Shown piece after piece: positions 34,771-47,119 of a stretch of DNA of 64,000 nt (positions are counted from its first letter, which is position 1; each line of letters opens with the position of its first letter). The DNA comes from Capsicum annuum (taxonomy: Eukaryota > Streptophyta > Magnoliopsida > Solanales > Solanaceae): assembly GCF_002878395.1 (NCBI RefSeq), contig NW_025892707.1, forward strand, positions 186,498 to 250,497, written 5' to 3'. The position numbers and the translations under genes were made by a program. The notes below the pieces were generated by a model, which worked only from the letters and a program-made list of their open reading frames with translations, searched no databases and was not told the DNA's origin.

Positions 34771-34924
34771 ATCAAAACTTTGTGCATAAGGTATGTGTTG
34801 TTCTTAACATCTTGGTTTTCTGTCTTTGTTAAAGATAGCTTGTAAATTCCTTGGTGTTTTATTTTCTGTTTGAAAGGTAAGAGTAGAGATGTTTGAAGTT
34901 TAATCGTGCTAGTCAATGCCTTGT

Positions 34925-34962
34925 CCCATCATTCGAGGATGAATGATTCTAAGGAGAGAGAC
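34925..34962 (+). other. Polypurine tract and 3' motif of plus-strand Tekay element
   Basis: Reads CATTCGAGGATGAATGATTC then TAAGGAGAGAGAC, directly before the LTR. Same 3' block as the leftward Tekay copies, in the other orientation. Confidence 0.7.
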
Positions 34963-36813
34963 CGAAATGCCCCTGGCTTTGGCCCTTGAAATTTCCTCGA
35001 GCCTTGAGCTTACTATTTTATTGATGACTCACCATACGAGTTGTATGGTGTGGTTATGGGTTTAGAGATCCTAGTCGTGAGTTGAAAAGTATGCTATGGA
35101 GCAAGTTCTTTCCTGGTTACAAGAGACTCCTCACGAGTCGTATGATCATGTGACAAGTGGTTATGGTCCAATTCTATGTTGTCCATTGTCCAAGCCCTTG
35201 CTGTTCAGTGTTGGTCATGACTAGACCATACGAGTCATATGGTCTAGTGATGAGTGAGACATTTATGTCTTTTCCCACTCCCTTAAAATCCAAACTCATG
35301 TCATTTTGGCTTTTCAAGGGGTAGTATTAAATACCCAAAGCCCTAAATTCATGACATAATTATCAATTTCACTCAAGCATCAAGAGAGCGGGTTTTTTCC
35401 TCCCTCAAGAGAAAGATAGGGCTCTCAAAGAATAAGATCAATCCCAAGGATTTCATCCAAGCATTTACTTCAGATATGTGGGATATTCATCAACGGATCC
35501 CTTCCTCCCACTGAGTCCCAAGAACTTTCTATTTCCACTTATAAACCCTTTTCCCCAAATTGGTGAAATTTCATTAAGACTATGATTTTATAAATTTTCC
35601 AGCAATCATTTTTATTCTAAACCGTGAAAATATATTCCCAGATAATAATGGTGTTTTCATATGTTTGATAATGCAAATGTCTACTCCATGCTTTATTGTT
35701 GAATTAATGAGTGTTAAATATGATTTTTCCTCTACCATGGATTGTTAAATTCTGCATTAGATAGTGCTTGCGTCATTAATTTCAAAGTATTTTTCATAAT
35801 GGGCACTATCAGTACCAAATCATGTTGAATGACTAATAATACCAGTGCCATTTAGCTGGGAGTAACACTTAGCGCCAAGCGAACGCAGGGACGACGGCTC
35901 CCCCGTCAGTTGGGCATGAGTCGTTAGTAGCAGTATCTAAGTTCCATACCTACAAATCCATCATAGATTATGATGGTTCGTCCTCCAGTAGTGGTATGAC
36001 ACCCCTCGTCCTTTGGGACATCAGATTAGTGGATTCATGCCAGCAAGTGTTGATACCCTTGGCAAGGTACCAGCACCCATCTAACTGGGGTTACAGGTTG
36101 GACTCCAATTTACATAGATTGGGTCATGTCGGTTGTAGTCAACTGCCATAGTCTCAGTTCAATATTTAGTCTATACAAGTTTAGGTTTGCATGACCAAGT
36201 GTTCAGATTATCAGTTATTCAGTTACTCGGCTTTTACAAATTATTTCAGTATATGTTTATGCTTGGTCTTGCATTCGTTTTACATACATATTTATGTATT
36301 CATTCTCAATACTTATATGTATTTCAGTTTCCCCTATCTCATGTACTAGTACATTTAAAGTACTGATCGCATACACTCTTTTGTGATGTGTTATCTTATA
36401 ACATAGGTTTGGAAACCCAGTTTCCCAATCGTACTTGGACAACCAGTGTGTCACCCTACTGCAGCTTTTGGTGAGTCCTCATTAGTCAAGTACTAGTTGT
36501 ACTACTTATCCTACTTTCCAGTATTTCAATTTATGTTTATTTCAGCAACCAGAGTTAATTAGGGACCTGTCCCAATAACTCGACATGTTTAAAGGCTTTC
36601 AGACAATTTGACGGTTAGCTATGTTTTCAGTACAAGGTTTCAGACGCCTTTGTTATTGAATTGATATTAGGTTGTTTATTTGATTAATTCTGCATAGTAT
36701 TTTGTTATTTACTTTCAGTACCTTACAGCTATACCAGTTCATGGGTTAGTTTGGGGTCACTTATGGCCTAAAGCATCATGTTACAACTAGGGAATAGTCT
36801 CGGGTTGTGATAA
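34963..36813 (+). mobile_element. 3' LTR of plus-strand Tekay element (mosaic)
   Basis: It begins CGAAATGCCCC after the polypurine tract (the first base pair TG has become CG). The first ~290 bases match the 5' LTR at 29062. From about 35255 it matches instead the reverse complement of 9245-10760 ('cccaaagccctaaattc', 'gcttttggtgagtcctcattagtcaag'). It ends around CTCGGGTTGTGATA (36813), running into the Tat-like LTR. U3 has a TATTAAATA at about 35325. Confidence 0.65.
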
Positions 36814-39675
36814 TTTGCCTATCATTACATAAAATTAATAAATAGAATAAATAATAAACAAAAGTAAAACCCATATTATATATATAGGAGACCTTGAAAA
36901 TCGATGGAAGTTTTTTCATCGGCCTAGTATATATATAAAATAATTAAACTTAAAATAAAATTCATCTTTTATAGTGAGGAGGCCTCAAAATTTGATGGAG
37001 AAATTTTATCATTACTCAAGCATTATATTCGTTTAAATAGGATTAACAACATAATAAAAGAGCAATAACATTTTAAGGTAGTGAACAATAGCAAAATCAT
37101 AAAATCTATTCAATAGTTGAATGTAGAAAAAATAGAACATCCAATTCATCAATAAGAAGGAACAAAAAAGATATTTTAAATCAATTTTAATCCATATTAA
37201 TTAAAAATTAGTAATTTAAGCTGCTGGAGCTACTTAATCAAAAAAATAAAAGATAAATTAGGAAAAAAATATCAAAACAACATTGAACAATAAGTAAAAC
37301 CAAAATAGTAATGATGATGAGAAAATATTAAGATTTACTAAAAGAGCATCTATCCTATGTTGTTAGATTCCAAATAGTGAACTCTGTGATATTTGCTTTG
37401 CAGAACTTTTGGGGTTCTGCACTAATCCTTCCTCAAAGTGTGGTCAAATTAGTATAAGCACAGTGTAGAAGGTTCTTGTGGGGAGAACTTATGACAAGAA
37501 GAAGGTTTCTTTGGTAAAGTGGTTGGTGTATGTATCTCAAAGGGACAAGGTGGTATGAACATCAAAAGCTACAAAATATGAAATATTGTTGTTGTTAGTA
37601 AACTGATATGGTGGATGCACCAGAGAAAAGATATATTGTGAGTTCATAGTATATAGATGGAGAAGATGTTTAGGCTCATACACCTCTCTGGGATTGCAGA
37701 TGGTACTGGAAATAACTCCATAAAATCAAAACTAGGATGCAGGAATAGTATTGCTATAATAGATATCAACCTATAGAGTCAGGTCTGTACTCTATTTTTA
37801 AGAGCTATTATGCTATCTTAGATCAATGACCTACATAGAGAGGGCATAAAATGGTCTAGAGTAGGTGGTGATTCCAAAACACAGGTTTCTTCTGTGGCTT
37901 GCAATGCAGGGTAAGTTACTTGTCAAAGAAAGAATGTTGAGTTTTGGATGGCAATGTGATGCTAATGATTATGTCTTGTGTAATCAAATGCATATGGAAT
38001 ATGTCATACATTGTTTACAATCTACAGAGTTGTAAAAACTGTGTGGGTACAACTTATTAGCTAGTTAGGAGTGAATATCCAACTCCAGGAGGTATAGACC
38101 ACCATCCTAATGATAAGAGGAAGAAGTGGAAAAAAGTAAAAGGAAATTATGGTTGCATCCTATGGAGCTATGATTCATAATATATGGTTATCCAGGAATT
38201 GGAAAATTTTCAAGAGTTATCATGTATATGTTGAGTTCCTAGTCCAACAAATGTAATCAGAGATTAGGGAGAGAGTGTCTATGCTAGCAGGCTCAAAATA
38301 TGCATGGAAATGTGTGAGTTTTGTTGAGAGACTATGTAATTAGTTACTAACTTAAGACTTAGTTTGTATTGTACCCATCTTGGTTGGTGGCATTAGCAAC
38401 TGAGTGTTGCTTAAGTGTATTTGATTTTGTTGGTAAGGTGATATTTATATTTATTACCAAAAAAAAAAATAAGTTTGTTCAACAACAACAACAAAGAACA
38501 ATGATAATGATAAACATAAGAACATTAAAAATAAAAATAATTGCAAAACAAAGTAGAAGAGTCATAGCCAAATCATGATTTTTATCAGTAAAGACGAACA
38601 TTCATTGGAACAAATTTGTCTTTAACAAGATCTGATCTGGGTGGTGTTTCCCAATGTTGTTGGTTGGAACTAATAGTTTGACAGAGGTTGTTGGTTGTCA
38701 CCGTTGACAGGTGGAGATGGTGGAGGTCTAGTTCATCGTTGTTGTGGTGTTGTTCATCACAATTTAGTTAGAGCTTGTTGGTGTTGTAGTGGCATTGTTG
38801 ACAATTAGGCTTAAATGGAGGGAAATTTGGACGTGAGTAAGGAAGCTACTTGACTGGTCATTGTTGGAAACAATAGTGGTTGGGATTTTTTTTATTGTGC
38901 TCATATTTGGAGTTGTTTGTCGGAGTTCAAACCTTTGACCATTTTGTGGATGGCATCATTGACCGAGTTGTTAAATGAGCTTCGAAGATTACATTTAATG
39001 GTAGAACCTTAATCAAAAAGAAAATAAAAGTAGATCAACTAGTCGTGGACAACTGATTGGTTTGAACGGGAGTGGTTGGCTCGTCGGGACAATATATAGA
39101 CAGAGACAGGGAGAAAAAAGGGAAAGGATAGGTTGCAGCGGTTTAGAGTAAAAAAAGGAAAAGTTTTCTTTTTAGGGGCTTTCCACTTTTGGAAATTTTC
39201 ACCACCATTAATTGTGAAGAGGGTGGACTAGTTTTATAAACATAATAAACCACTCAAGAGCAAAATAGTGTGCTTAATACCATAATTTTGGGAAAACTAT
39301 GGGTAATCCAAAATCATGAGTCATTCGAAACTATGATTATTTGATCTTATACAAAACTATGAATATTTGACTTACCTGTGTAAAAATTATCTTCTCCCAC
39401 TTTTATGAATTAACGGACCATGATTAAAATATATTTAAATACCAGATAAGAATGTGATCTCAGTTGAAGACCAAAATAGCAAATTAACAAAATTAAAACA
39501 ACATTTGCATATAGAAAGACCATGCAAATATCAATGATAATTTAAAAATTAATTAATAATAATAAATTGATAAAATGAACAAGAACATGTTATAATTGAA
39601 CTTCATGCCCTTTAACACATAAGGAGAATAATAGTGTTTATTTTGAAAATGCCGAATCAAAATTTGGTGTCAACA
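36814..39675 (-). mobile_element. 5' LTR copy of the Tat-like element (interrupted)
   Basis: The plus strand starts 'tttgcctatcat', as in the left copy near 23480, and ends 'ggtgtcaaca' at 39675. A LINE fragment (37335-38470) interrupts it. Left of 36814 the primer binding site and Gag start are replaced by the Tekay 3' LTR, so a deletion or recombination has occurred at this join. Confidence 0.65.
37335..38470 (+). pseudogene. 3' fragment of an L1-type LINE with poly(A)
   Basis: 5'-truncated insertion in the Tat-like LTR. Reading the strand gives blocks of the LINE C-terminus: a 'vVRFQiVNSviFALQNFWGSALILPQ'-like run spread over two frames (37360-37440), KGQGGMNIKSYK, WMHQRKDILW, GRSGKK and IHNIWLSRNWKIFK (about 38180). 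These belong to the region after the reverse transcriptase, including the degenerate zf-RVT-like part. It ends in an A-run (38457-38470), the usual 3' end of a target-primed insertion. Many stops. Confidence 0.65.
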
Positions 39676-39689
39676 CATAGAATAAGCAT

Positions 39690-42054
39690 CCGGCAATATT
39701 AACACGCTAAACAAATATGTAGCACTTGAGAAGAATGAAAAAAATAAGATAACTTGGAAAATGAGAAGTTAAAGCACTAGAAAAGCAGACCACAAGTTCA
39801 GGGCAACAAGAGGAGTCAACAATAATAGAAAGCAGTAGTAGCACACTTAAAGATAGTATTAAAAATGATGATTTAGGGAAAGCTATAGAGAAACATGGCA
39901 ACTTGGAGATTTTAGAAAACATATAGAATTCAAAGAATACTAAAGAATGGGTTGAGAACTCTTTCCAACAAAAATTCCCTCTAGCTGTCAACATTCCAAA
40001 ATTGGATGCTAATTCTAGAAACAAATAAGTTGGGGAGATAGAGTGGGGGATGCTAAAGTGAAAGAAGGCAATTAAGAAAAGGTAAACTAGAATAAGAAGG
40101 TCCCTATTAATGTGGAATAAAAGAGTGGATATGGGTATGAGATTACTGGAGATCTTATTAATTCCTCTTCTTTCAAAGATACAAAAAAGAGGAGGAGGTA
40201 TACAACCTCAATCAAAGTATAATCCTTGAAAAAGTTTTAAATTAGGATGAAAATAATGAAGCAATTTTTCATATCCACCTAATCAACACGATACTTGGAT
40301 AAAAGAATTATCCTTAGTGGTGGATCCATCAGGATAATAGTGATGTATACAAGGAAAGCTCACTAATCAATGCACTTCATGATATAGTATCACATATTTG
40401 CACTTAGAAGGATGATATCACAATGAATACAGTGGGGTGTCATAGTCCCAAACAAGAATTAGAGGAAAATTTCAATATCCTTAATATGGAGCAAATTACA
40501 AAAGAGCCTATTCTGTCTGCTACATCACAAGCTAAAATAAACAAAAAATAGAAATCTAGAAAAACTTAACCTACTAGATTTTTTCCAAAGAGGGGTGTAA
40601 GTAAACCAGTGTTTAAATGACCAAGACAACCTTTTAGAGCATTATGTCTGTAAATACTCAATAGGCCATCCATAGGGTAAAAATGTTGTATAGACATCAC
40701 AAATTTTGTATGATTACACTAATAGAACCTTTCCAAGATTCCAAACACATTCAAAAATACTAAAAGAGATTAAGGCAAACCACAATATGAATGGTAAAAT
40801 TTGGTTCTTTGTTGATGAAGCTATTAAAATGGAGGCATTAAATAATACAGCTCAATAAATTACCATCAAACTTCTTTTTCGTGAGTTAGGAAGATCCATG
40901 GTTTCTACACTTATTCATATAAAGTATAATGCATTAAAAAGGTTGCAGCTATGGAATAGTTTGTACTGATTATCCAATAATATGAAAGAAACTTAGATTT
41001 AGGGGGAGATTTTAATATGGTAATGAATTAAGAAGAAAAGATTGGGGATCTTCCTATTCACCTCCTAGAGTGTATAGATTTTTCTTTTTGAATTAATCCT
41101 TGTGAACTTTTTAAAATCTGCTTCAAAGATAGTTCGTTTACTTAGTGGAATGGCAGAGCTGATAAGGTGTGATTGATGGTTATAAATCAGTAGTTGATGA
41201 ACTAGTTGGGCATTAGCAGTCAAACACTAATCAAGAGCATAGTCTGATCATGCTCCTATTATCTTGTAGGGACTTCCCTTTAATTTGCCAAACCATTTAA
41301 ATTTTTGAAGTTCTAGATTGAACAGTCAACATTTTTGGATTTGGTTAGAGGTGATTGGTTTTCAGATAAAGACAATGATGCGTTCCTAAACATGAAACAA
41401 AAGATGAAAAAATTTAAACTAGCTCTATTTAAGTCGAATAGAGAGATTTTTGGTGATACTTTAAGAAACTTATTATTATAGAGGAGGTTGTTAGACTTAA
41501 AGAGAAATTTTTGAGGAATTCCCTACATCAACTAGTAGAATGGTATTTCAACATGCCCAGGCTACAATAAAGTAATACCTCTACTGTGAATAAGAATTTT
41601 GGAGAAAAAGGCAGGCATCTTTTAGTTTTCTGAAGAAGATAAAAATACTAGAATTTTTCACAACCTAGTGAATGGGAGAAGGTAAAATCTACAGATTCAG
41701 AGATAAAAAAACTACATAGCAATTAGATAGAAGGGGAAGATCAACTAGCAGATAATGCATTAACTTTTTTTCAAAAATAGTTCACAAGTGAAGGGGGATC
41801 AGAAGATATTAATTGTTGAATCATGTACCATGCATGGTTTTTTAGGAAGACAACAATATGTTGAGTATTATTCCAACTAAAGGAGGGGTTAAAAAAGTTG
41901 TGTTTGAATGATAAGAAGATATCTCTAGCAGGATTGATGGGTTGAAAGGTTGTTTTTACCAAACTTGTTGGGAAATTGTAGGCAAAGATGTATTCTTGGT
42001 GGTGAAATCTTTCTATGAAGATAATACATTACCAAAATCCATCACACACATTAA
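39690..42054 (+). pseudogene. L1-type LINE, part 1: 5' region, endonuclease, start of reverse transcriptase
   Basis: This LINE is split into three parts by two LTR-element insertions. The 5' part (39690-40780) is charged and low in similarity to anything I can name. The endonuclease is seen at 40780-41270: GGDFNMV (about 41004), EEKIGDLPIH, ECIDFSF, CELFKICFKDSSFT-stop-WNGRADK. The reverse transcriptase run-up follows: DWFSDKDNDAFLNMKQKMKK (41350-41410) and DGLKGCFYQTCWEIVGKDV (41935-41990), stopping in LPKSITHIN at 42054 where an LTR begins. Stops are frequent. Confidence 0.7.
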
Positions 42055-44128
42055 TGTCACAACCCAGACCCAAAGAAGGGCCTAGTTGTGACAGATATCT
42101 CAAGCACACCATAAGCCAGAGACCACCCCCATAGCCTAACATCCATAACACGATAAAAGAATACAGTGGAATGTAACCAAATATGATGATAAGAAGAATA
42201 GATAAACCAAATCAGAACTAGGAGTCAAAACCAACAACCATTCCACACTTGTCTACAACAGCCTCTAAAAATAGAATATCAAATTAGGTCGAGACAACCC
42301 CTTGACCATGATAAAAAAAATCACAATTCTCAAAATTTGAAAAGAAACCTAATGAAATAACAAAGCTTTCTGAAAGATGAAGGCTCGTCTCTTCACAGAA
42401 AATCAACTGACAAACCACACCATCTAACGCTGCATAGGAGAAATAGAAAAACCCTTGAGCCCTACATCATGAAATGATGTAGTGTCTAAGGACGATCAAT
42501 AGGGTAAACACTGGTATGTAACTCAGGAAAAGTGAAAAAATAATGCCATTGCCAAAACCAGTCAAAACCACATGCACAACAATTATATATAAGATGCTAG
42601 GATAAGGACAAGGGTTATAAATCATGAGAGTTTAAACCATTAACCTGAACTATGTATCTCGCTCCAATCTTAAAGGCACCCACTGGCTATATGGGCTTAG
42701 CTCTCCTTGGTGAAAAGGCCCCAATACGTGTTAGCCACACGAATTAAGGAAATCTAGGAAAGGCTAAAGATACCAAGGCGATGGCCATTAAAAATCTAAT
42801 ATGTGCACCAAGCACAAGATCATATAGACCCCCATACCAGCAAACATGGTTTCCAGTGTTAGGACCCCCAGGCTACACCTTCACAGTAAGATTCATAATT
42901 CACTTTAAGCCCAAATTACACAGTTTGCATATAAACCCAGCCATTAACCCAAGAGTCATTCATTAAGGCATTTGCCAATATGGAATTGTCATACCAACAT
43001 GTTTGCAAGCTTATGTAGTTATGCCAAACCATTCCAATTAACCATTAGACTCCCAGGTTCCATTTAAAGTCCAAACCATTGCCACCGAGGCATTCCAAAA
43101 CCACTTTTCACTATCCATTATCATTTAATTCAATGCAAGGTTCCAAAAGCAATTTAAGTTATGCAAATTCCATATTTAAAACTAAAGTTATGAAGGTAGG
43201 TTGAGGTTAATGCCATTACCAAGCCCAAAAATCATCACATTAGGAAAACCCATGTTCCCCATTCCAATCCCTCTAATAATACATCCATTAAGCTCTAAAA
43301 ACTATTAATCAAAGCATGACTAGCGTATTTAAATAATGGGGAAAAAATTCAAGTAGAAACCAATCAAAAGCCCTAAACTCAATTTCAAACCCAATAATTA
43401 AATTATATGAATGTTGAATCAATTTATGCCATCATATAAAATACAAATTTAAGGATGTGAGACATGCCTGAAATACCCAAGAAATTAATAGGAATCCAAA
43501 GTTTGGAGTCTAAATGTTGAATCCGTTGTAAAACCTTAGTGTCTCTTGCATTGAGAGATAAAGAGGAAAAAGTGATGTATGATTTTTTATAATTGATGTT
43601 AGAGGGGTCATTAGAGTGTTTTAAGTCATGGGAAAAGTGTAAAGGGAGAAAAAAACCAAAAAAGTCCCTAACTAAAACGTGCAGGAAAAATAAAAATAAT
43701 CGTTATGACTTGGGTAACAACTCATGTGGCCTGACCACAAGTCATGGCCTGGAACTATTACCTGAGGATCAAAAATCTGTTTCATCACTATTATGACAAT
43801 GATTAAGTCATCACGACTAGTTTCCTAATATCACTAATCATGATGAACCTCATGGTCAGGGATTGAATGCTCGAGTAACTTTTTATTGTGACAACGAGTC
43901 CCTCCTAATGACTTGTTGTGTCTCATAATGAGCCGTACTCTAGACTCATTTCCAAGTGACAAAAACACACTGCCAAGGCAATGAGTCCTCATCACAACTC
44001 ATTCTGTCTCCTAACAAGTCATTCCTTAGACTGTTATTACTGGCAGTGTTGACATTATTTCATAAACCTGGCTAATTCAATTATTTAACTCTTGGAGGGT
44101 CTAAACCTCAAAAACTTGAGGTGCCACA
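42055..44128 (-). mobile_element. Solo LTR inside the LINE reverse transcriptase
   Basis: It has TGTCACAACCC ... GGTGCCACA ends and no internal sequence. On the minus strand it begins TGTGGCACC and resembles the LTR at 29062-30300 in its downstream half. Removing it lets the LINE frame run from ...LPKSITH into NLIFLPKKEV. Flanking five-mers are ATTAA (42050-42054) and ACAAA (44129-44133); three of five match, and ACAAA would give the usual ITHTNL reading, so the left copy may have mutated. U3 (43790-44060) has many 'gactcgt/acaagtca' words. Confidence 0.75.
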
Positions 44129-44761
44129 ACAAATCTAATTTTCTTGCCAAAGAAGGAGGTGTTGAGTAATTTCTCTAAGATAATACCTATCAACATTATT
44201 AGATTTTTGAACAAAGTTATATCTAAAGTGGTTCGTGACATGTTGAAAACTATGCTTCATTCACTAATTTTCAAAAACCAATCTAGTTTTGTAATGGTGT
44301 TGCATGCACAAGAAATAATTATTGGTATTAGTCTCAGGAGAAAGTCTGTAAATGCTATCATTAAGTTGGATATATCCAAAGCTTATGATAAAATGTCTTG
44401 AATGTTTCAGATTTTTGTTTTAAGGAAGATGAGGTTCAAAGAATTTTTTTTATAAGATTTAGAGAATACTGGTTAACAATTTTTATTACATGTTACTTAA
44501 TTAAACCCTATCATTTATTTCATTCAACTAGAGGAGTGAACCATGAGGTCCCCTATCCCTAGCTTTATTCATTCTTGTTGTGAAAGTCTTTTCTAGGGCT
44601 CTGAATGCTCTATTTGAAGATACCTTTTTTAGAGGTTATGGAATGGATAAGTGGATTTTAGATTCAAACCACTTATCCTATATAGATGAGATAATTATAT
44701 TTGTATCAGCTGAAAATAAGCCTTTGACAATAATTATGAATACCATTTTGGAGTATGGGAA
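44129..44761 (+). pseudogene. L1-type LINE, part 2: reverse transcriptase
   Basis: Continues the LINE after the solo LTR. The frame gives NLIFLPKKEVLSNFSKIIPI, FLNKVISKVVRDML, FKNQSSFVMVLHAQEII and NAIIKLDISKAYDKMS (motif A, Asp at about 44375). A second frame (44580-44761) gives FSRALNALFEDTFFRGYGM then LSYIDEIIIFVSAENK, in which the usual FADD of motif C reads YIDE, so a catalytic Asp is changed. It is cut at GGGAA (44757-44761) by the Reina-like element and resumes at 56483. Confidence 0.8.
44757..44761. repeat. Target site duplication GGGAA, left copy
   Basis: Abuts the Reina-like LTR. The right copy is GCGAA at 56483-56487, one base different. Confidence 0.7.
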
Positions 44762-45144
44762 TGATATAACCCCAATTTATTGGGGAAGTGTAAACAGAAA
44801 AAGAAAAAGTGTTCTAAGGAATAATTCCTGAACAAACACCTTCAAGAGAGGAACAAAGGAAATTTACTTTACTTGACTTTCAATTCTCCCAAAAAGTTCT
44901 GTTAATCTCAACTATTACAAGCTAATATAGGAACTGAATCTCTATTGAGAAATTGGCGGGAAAATCTGTTACGAATCTGTTATAACTGTTTCCTAAAACA
45001 GTGGAAACAGTGCACACTTAACAGTTGTAACAGAATTCTACTAGAAGCTTCTTATTTTGCCGCCTAATTCCAACTAAACTAATTGAACTAAAATGTATTT
45101 AACAAAATGCTAAAACAGAAAACTATTTAAATTGGAACATAACA
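44762..45144 (-). mobile_element. 3' LTR of the Reina-like element (383 bp)
   Basis: Plus-strand ends TGATATAACCCC ... GAACATAACA; on the minus strand TGTTATGTTCC ... GGGGTTATATCA. Next to it on the right is the polypurine tract. Confidence 0.88.
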
Positions 45145-45160
45145 ATACCCTCCGCTTGAA
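45145..45160 (-). other. Polypurine tract of the Reina-like element
   Basis: The minus strand reads TTTCAAGCGGAGGGTAT directly before the LTR start TGTTATG. The purine run primes plus-strand synthesis. Confidence 0.7.
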
Positions 45161-45199
45161 ATTATCCTTGTCCTCAAGGATAAAGTCGAAAAATCTAGA

Positions 45200-46490
45200 A
45201 ACTTCAGCTGAAAAGCTTAGAGATCCTCCCATGTGCTATCCTCCACAGGCGCGTTAAACCATTTCACCAATACTTGAGTCACTGCAGTACCCCGTTTTGG
45301 GGCCATTCGCCTCTCTAAAATAGTCTTAGTAGCCAGAATCACATAACCAGACTTAGTATGAACCACCAGCAATTGAACAGCAGCTACATAATCACCAATT
45401 CTCTTCTTAAGTTGAGAGATGTGGAAGGTGGGATGGATATTTTGGTGAGGGGGTAGAGCTAAAGTATATACAATAAGTCCCACCTTGGCAATAATGCTGA
45501 AAGGACCATAAAAATTTTCAGACAACTTTTGAAAAGAATGGTCCTTAAGAGATATTTGTTGATAAGGTTGCAACTTGACGTAAACCTGATCACATACTGC
45601 ATAAGTCCTATCAGTTCTTCTCCTGTCAACTTGGACCTTCATTCTACCTTGAGCTATCTCCAGATGAGACTTCAAAGCCCTTAAAGTAGCCTCTCTGTCT
45701 TGCAAACTTCTGTCCACGGTCTCAAGTGCTGAATCAAAAGGCATGTATGGCAATAAGGGAGGTGGTTTTTGTCCATAAACCACTTCGTAAGGAGTGAGAT
45801 GAGTCACAGTATGGTAGGTAGTATTGTACCACCATTCAGCTAGAGGTAACCACTGAGGCCGTTGCTTGGGCTTCTCAAAGGTCATGCACCTCAAGTATCA
45901 CTCAAGACACCTATTAACAACCTCAGTCTGTCCATCAGTCTGAGGATGGTAAGCTGTTGAGGTAAGAAGAGAAACCTTTTGCAGACTAAACAACTCCTTC
46001 CAAAACCTGCTAGTAAAGACTAAATCCCTGTCTGACACAATAGTTTTAGGCATCCCATATAACCTAAAGACGGTGTCACAAAAACTTGAGTAACATCCAA
46101 TACAGTATACGGATGTTTGAGGGCCATGAAGTGTGCAGCTTTGCTAAGTCGGTCCACCACAACAAAAATTACCTCCTTTCCTACAGCTTTAGGAAGACCT
46201 TCAATAAAGTCCATAGATATATCTTGCCACACCTTCTCAGGTATTGGCAAGGCCTACAATAAAATAGCCCGAAGGGTGGTGTCATGCTTACATCTCTGGC
46301 AGGTATCACATGCCCTAACAAAATGATAGACATCCTATTTCATCCTCTTCCAATGGAATTTCTTTCTGACCCTCTTCAAAGTAGCATTTATCCCAGAATG
46401 ACCACCCATTGCACTGTTATGATAAAGTTGCATAAGTTGTTATTATACATTAGCATTATTTCTCACCATCATCCTACCCTTCCTACTCAA
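45200..46490 (-). pseudogene. Integrase with C-terminal chromodomain, Reina-like
   Basis: Read leftward. The zinc-binding part reads SAMGGHSGINATLKR and CDTCQRCK (46430-46290). The core gives [30 protein letters not shown] (first Asp), a frameshift near 46060, [11 protein letters not shown] (second Asp) and [16 protein letters not shown] (Glu, about 45920). The C-terminal frame is long and open (45894-45217, 225 codons): VYVKLQPYQQ, FYGPFSIIAKVG and HISQLKKRIGDY, then a chromodomain-like end VTQVLVKWFNAPVEDSTWEDL-type sequence, which in chromoviruses guides integration to particular chromatin. One in-frame stop lies at about 45897. Confidence 0.9.
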
Positions 46491-47114
46491 AAACCACCAT
46501 GGAATCTGTAATAAGGTTTGAGATTAGCACCATTTTGCAGATCTTGCAGTAGTTTGTATAGTGTAGGGTCTTTCTCCCAAGTAATCTTAACTTCATCTAG
46601 AATATGAGCTTGTACCCTTGATATACTGCATAATTGAACATAATCTTCTCTCCTGGATAAAGCATCAGTACCAATATTCTCCTTGCTAGCTTTGTAACTG
46701 ATTGTATAATCATAACCCATCAATTTGACCAACCACTTTTGTTGACTAGGTGTTGTGATCCTTTCCTCAAGTAAAAACTTAAGGCTATGATGGTCAGTTT
46801 TAATTGTGAAATGTCTGCCTAACAAATAGGGTCTCCACTTCTGAACAGTAGTCACCAAATCTAGTAACTCTCTTTCATATACAGACAAAGTTGTCTTATT
46901 TCCTGATAGTCCTTGACTAAAAAATGATATTGGCCTTCCTTTCTGCAGTAGAACAGCACCAATACCAACTCCTAAGGCCTCACTCTCTACTACAAAATTT
47001 TAGAGAAATCAGGTAGGGCCAATATAAGGGCAGAGGTAATTGCAGATTTTAGAAGTTCAAAAGCAGCAGTAGTATCATCAGACCAATGAAAACTATCTTT
47101 CTTTAAGAGGTCAG
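46487..47114 (-). pseudogene. RNase H and connection of the Reina-like Pol
   Basis: A 133-codon open frame (46888-46487) reads VYERELLDLVTTVQKWRPYL, FTIKTDHHSLKFLLEERI and TDALSRREDY, the RNase H domain of Ty3/gypsy Pol. Upstream (47114-46890) reads LTDLLKKDSFHWSDDTTAAF, then a damaged stretch. The reading continues at 53393 on the far side of the TR-GAG-type insertion, where ...GYYRRFIKGYGIISKVL ends. Confidence 0.88.
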
Positions 47115-47119
47115 TTAAG
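47115..47119. repeat. Target site duplication TTAAG, left copy
   Basis: Directly before the TGATAACGCTC LTR end; the partner is 53388-53392, a perfect match. Confidence 0.9.

Larger units (their letters stand above)
23475..39675 (-). mobile_element. Tat-like LTR element, heavily nested (whole extent)
   Basis: Two direct copies of one sequence, 23475-26609 and 36814-39675, flank this interval. The minus strand of both copies starts TGTTGACA(T/C)C(C/A)AA(A)TTTTG, and the left copy is preceded on the minus strand by a purine-rich tract, so they are read as LTRs of a leftward element. The inside holds minisatellites (26880-28370), 3' untranslated sequence and then a nested plus-strand Tekay element. 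No Tat Gag or Pol survives, so the lineage is judged from LTR ends and 3' architecture only. The outer edge at 23475 is approximate and I found no target duplication. Confidence 0.5.
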
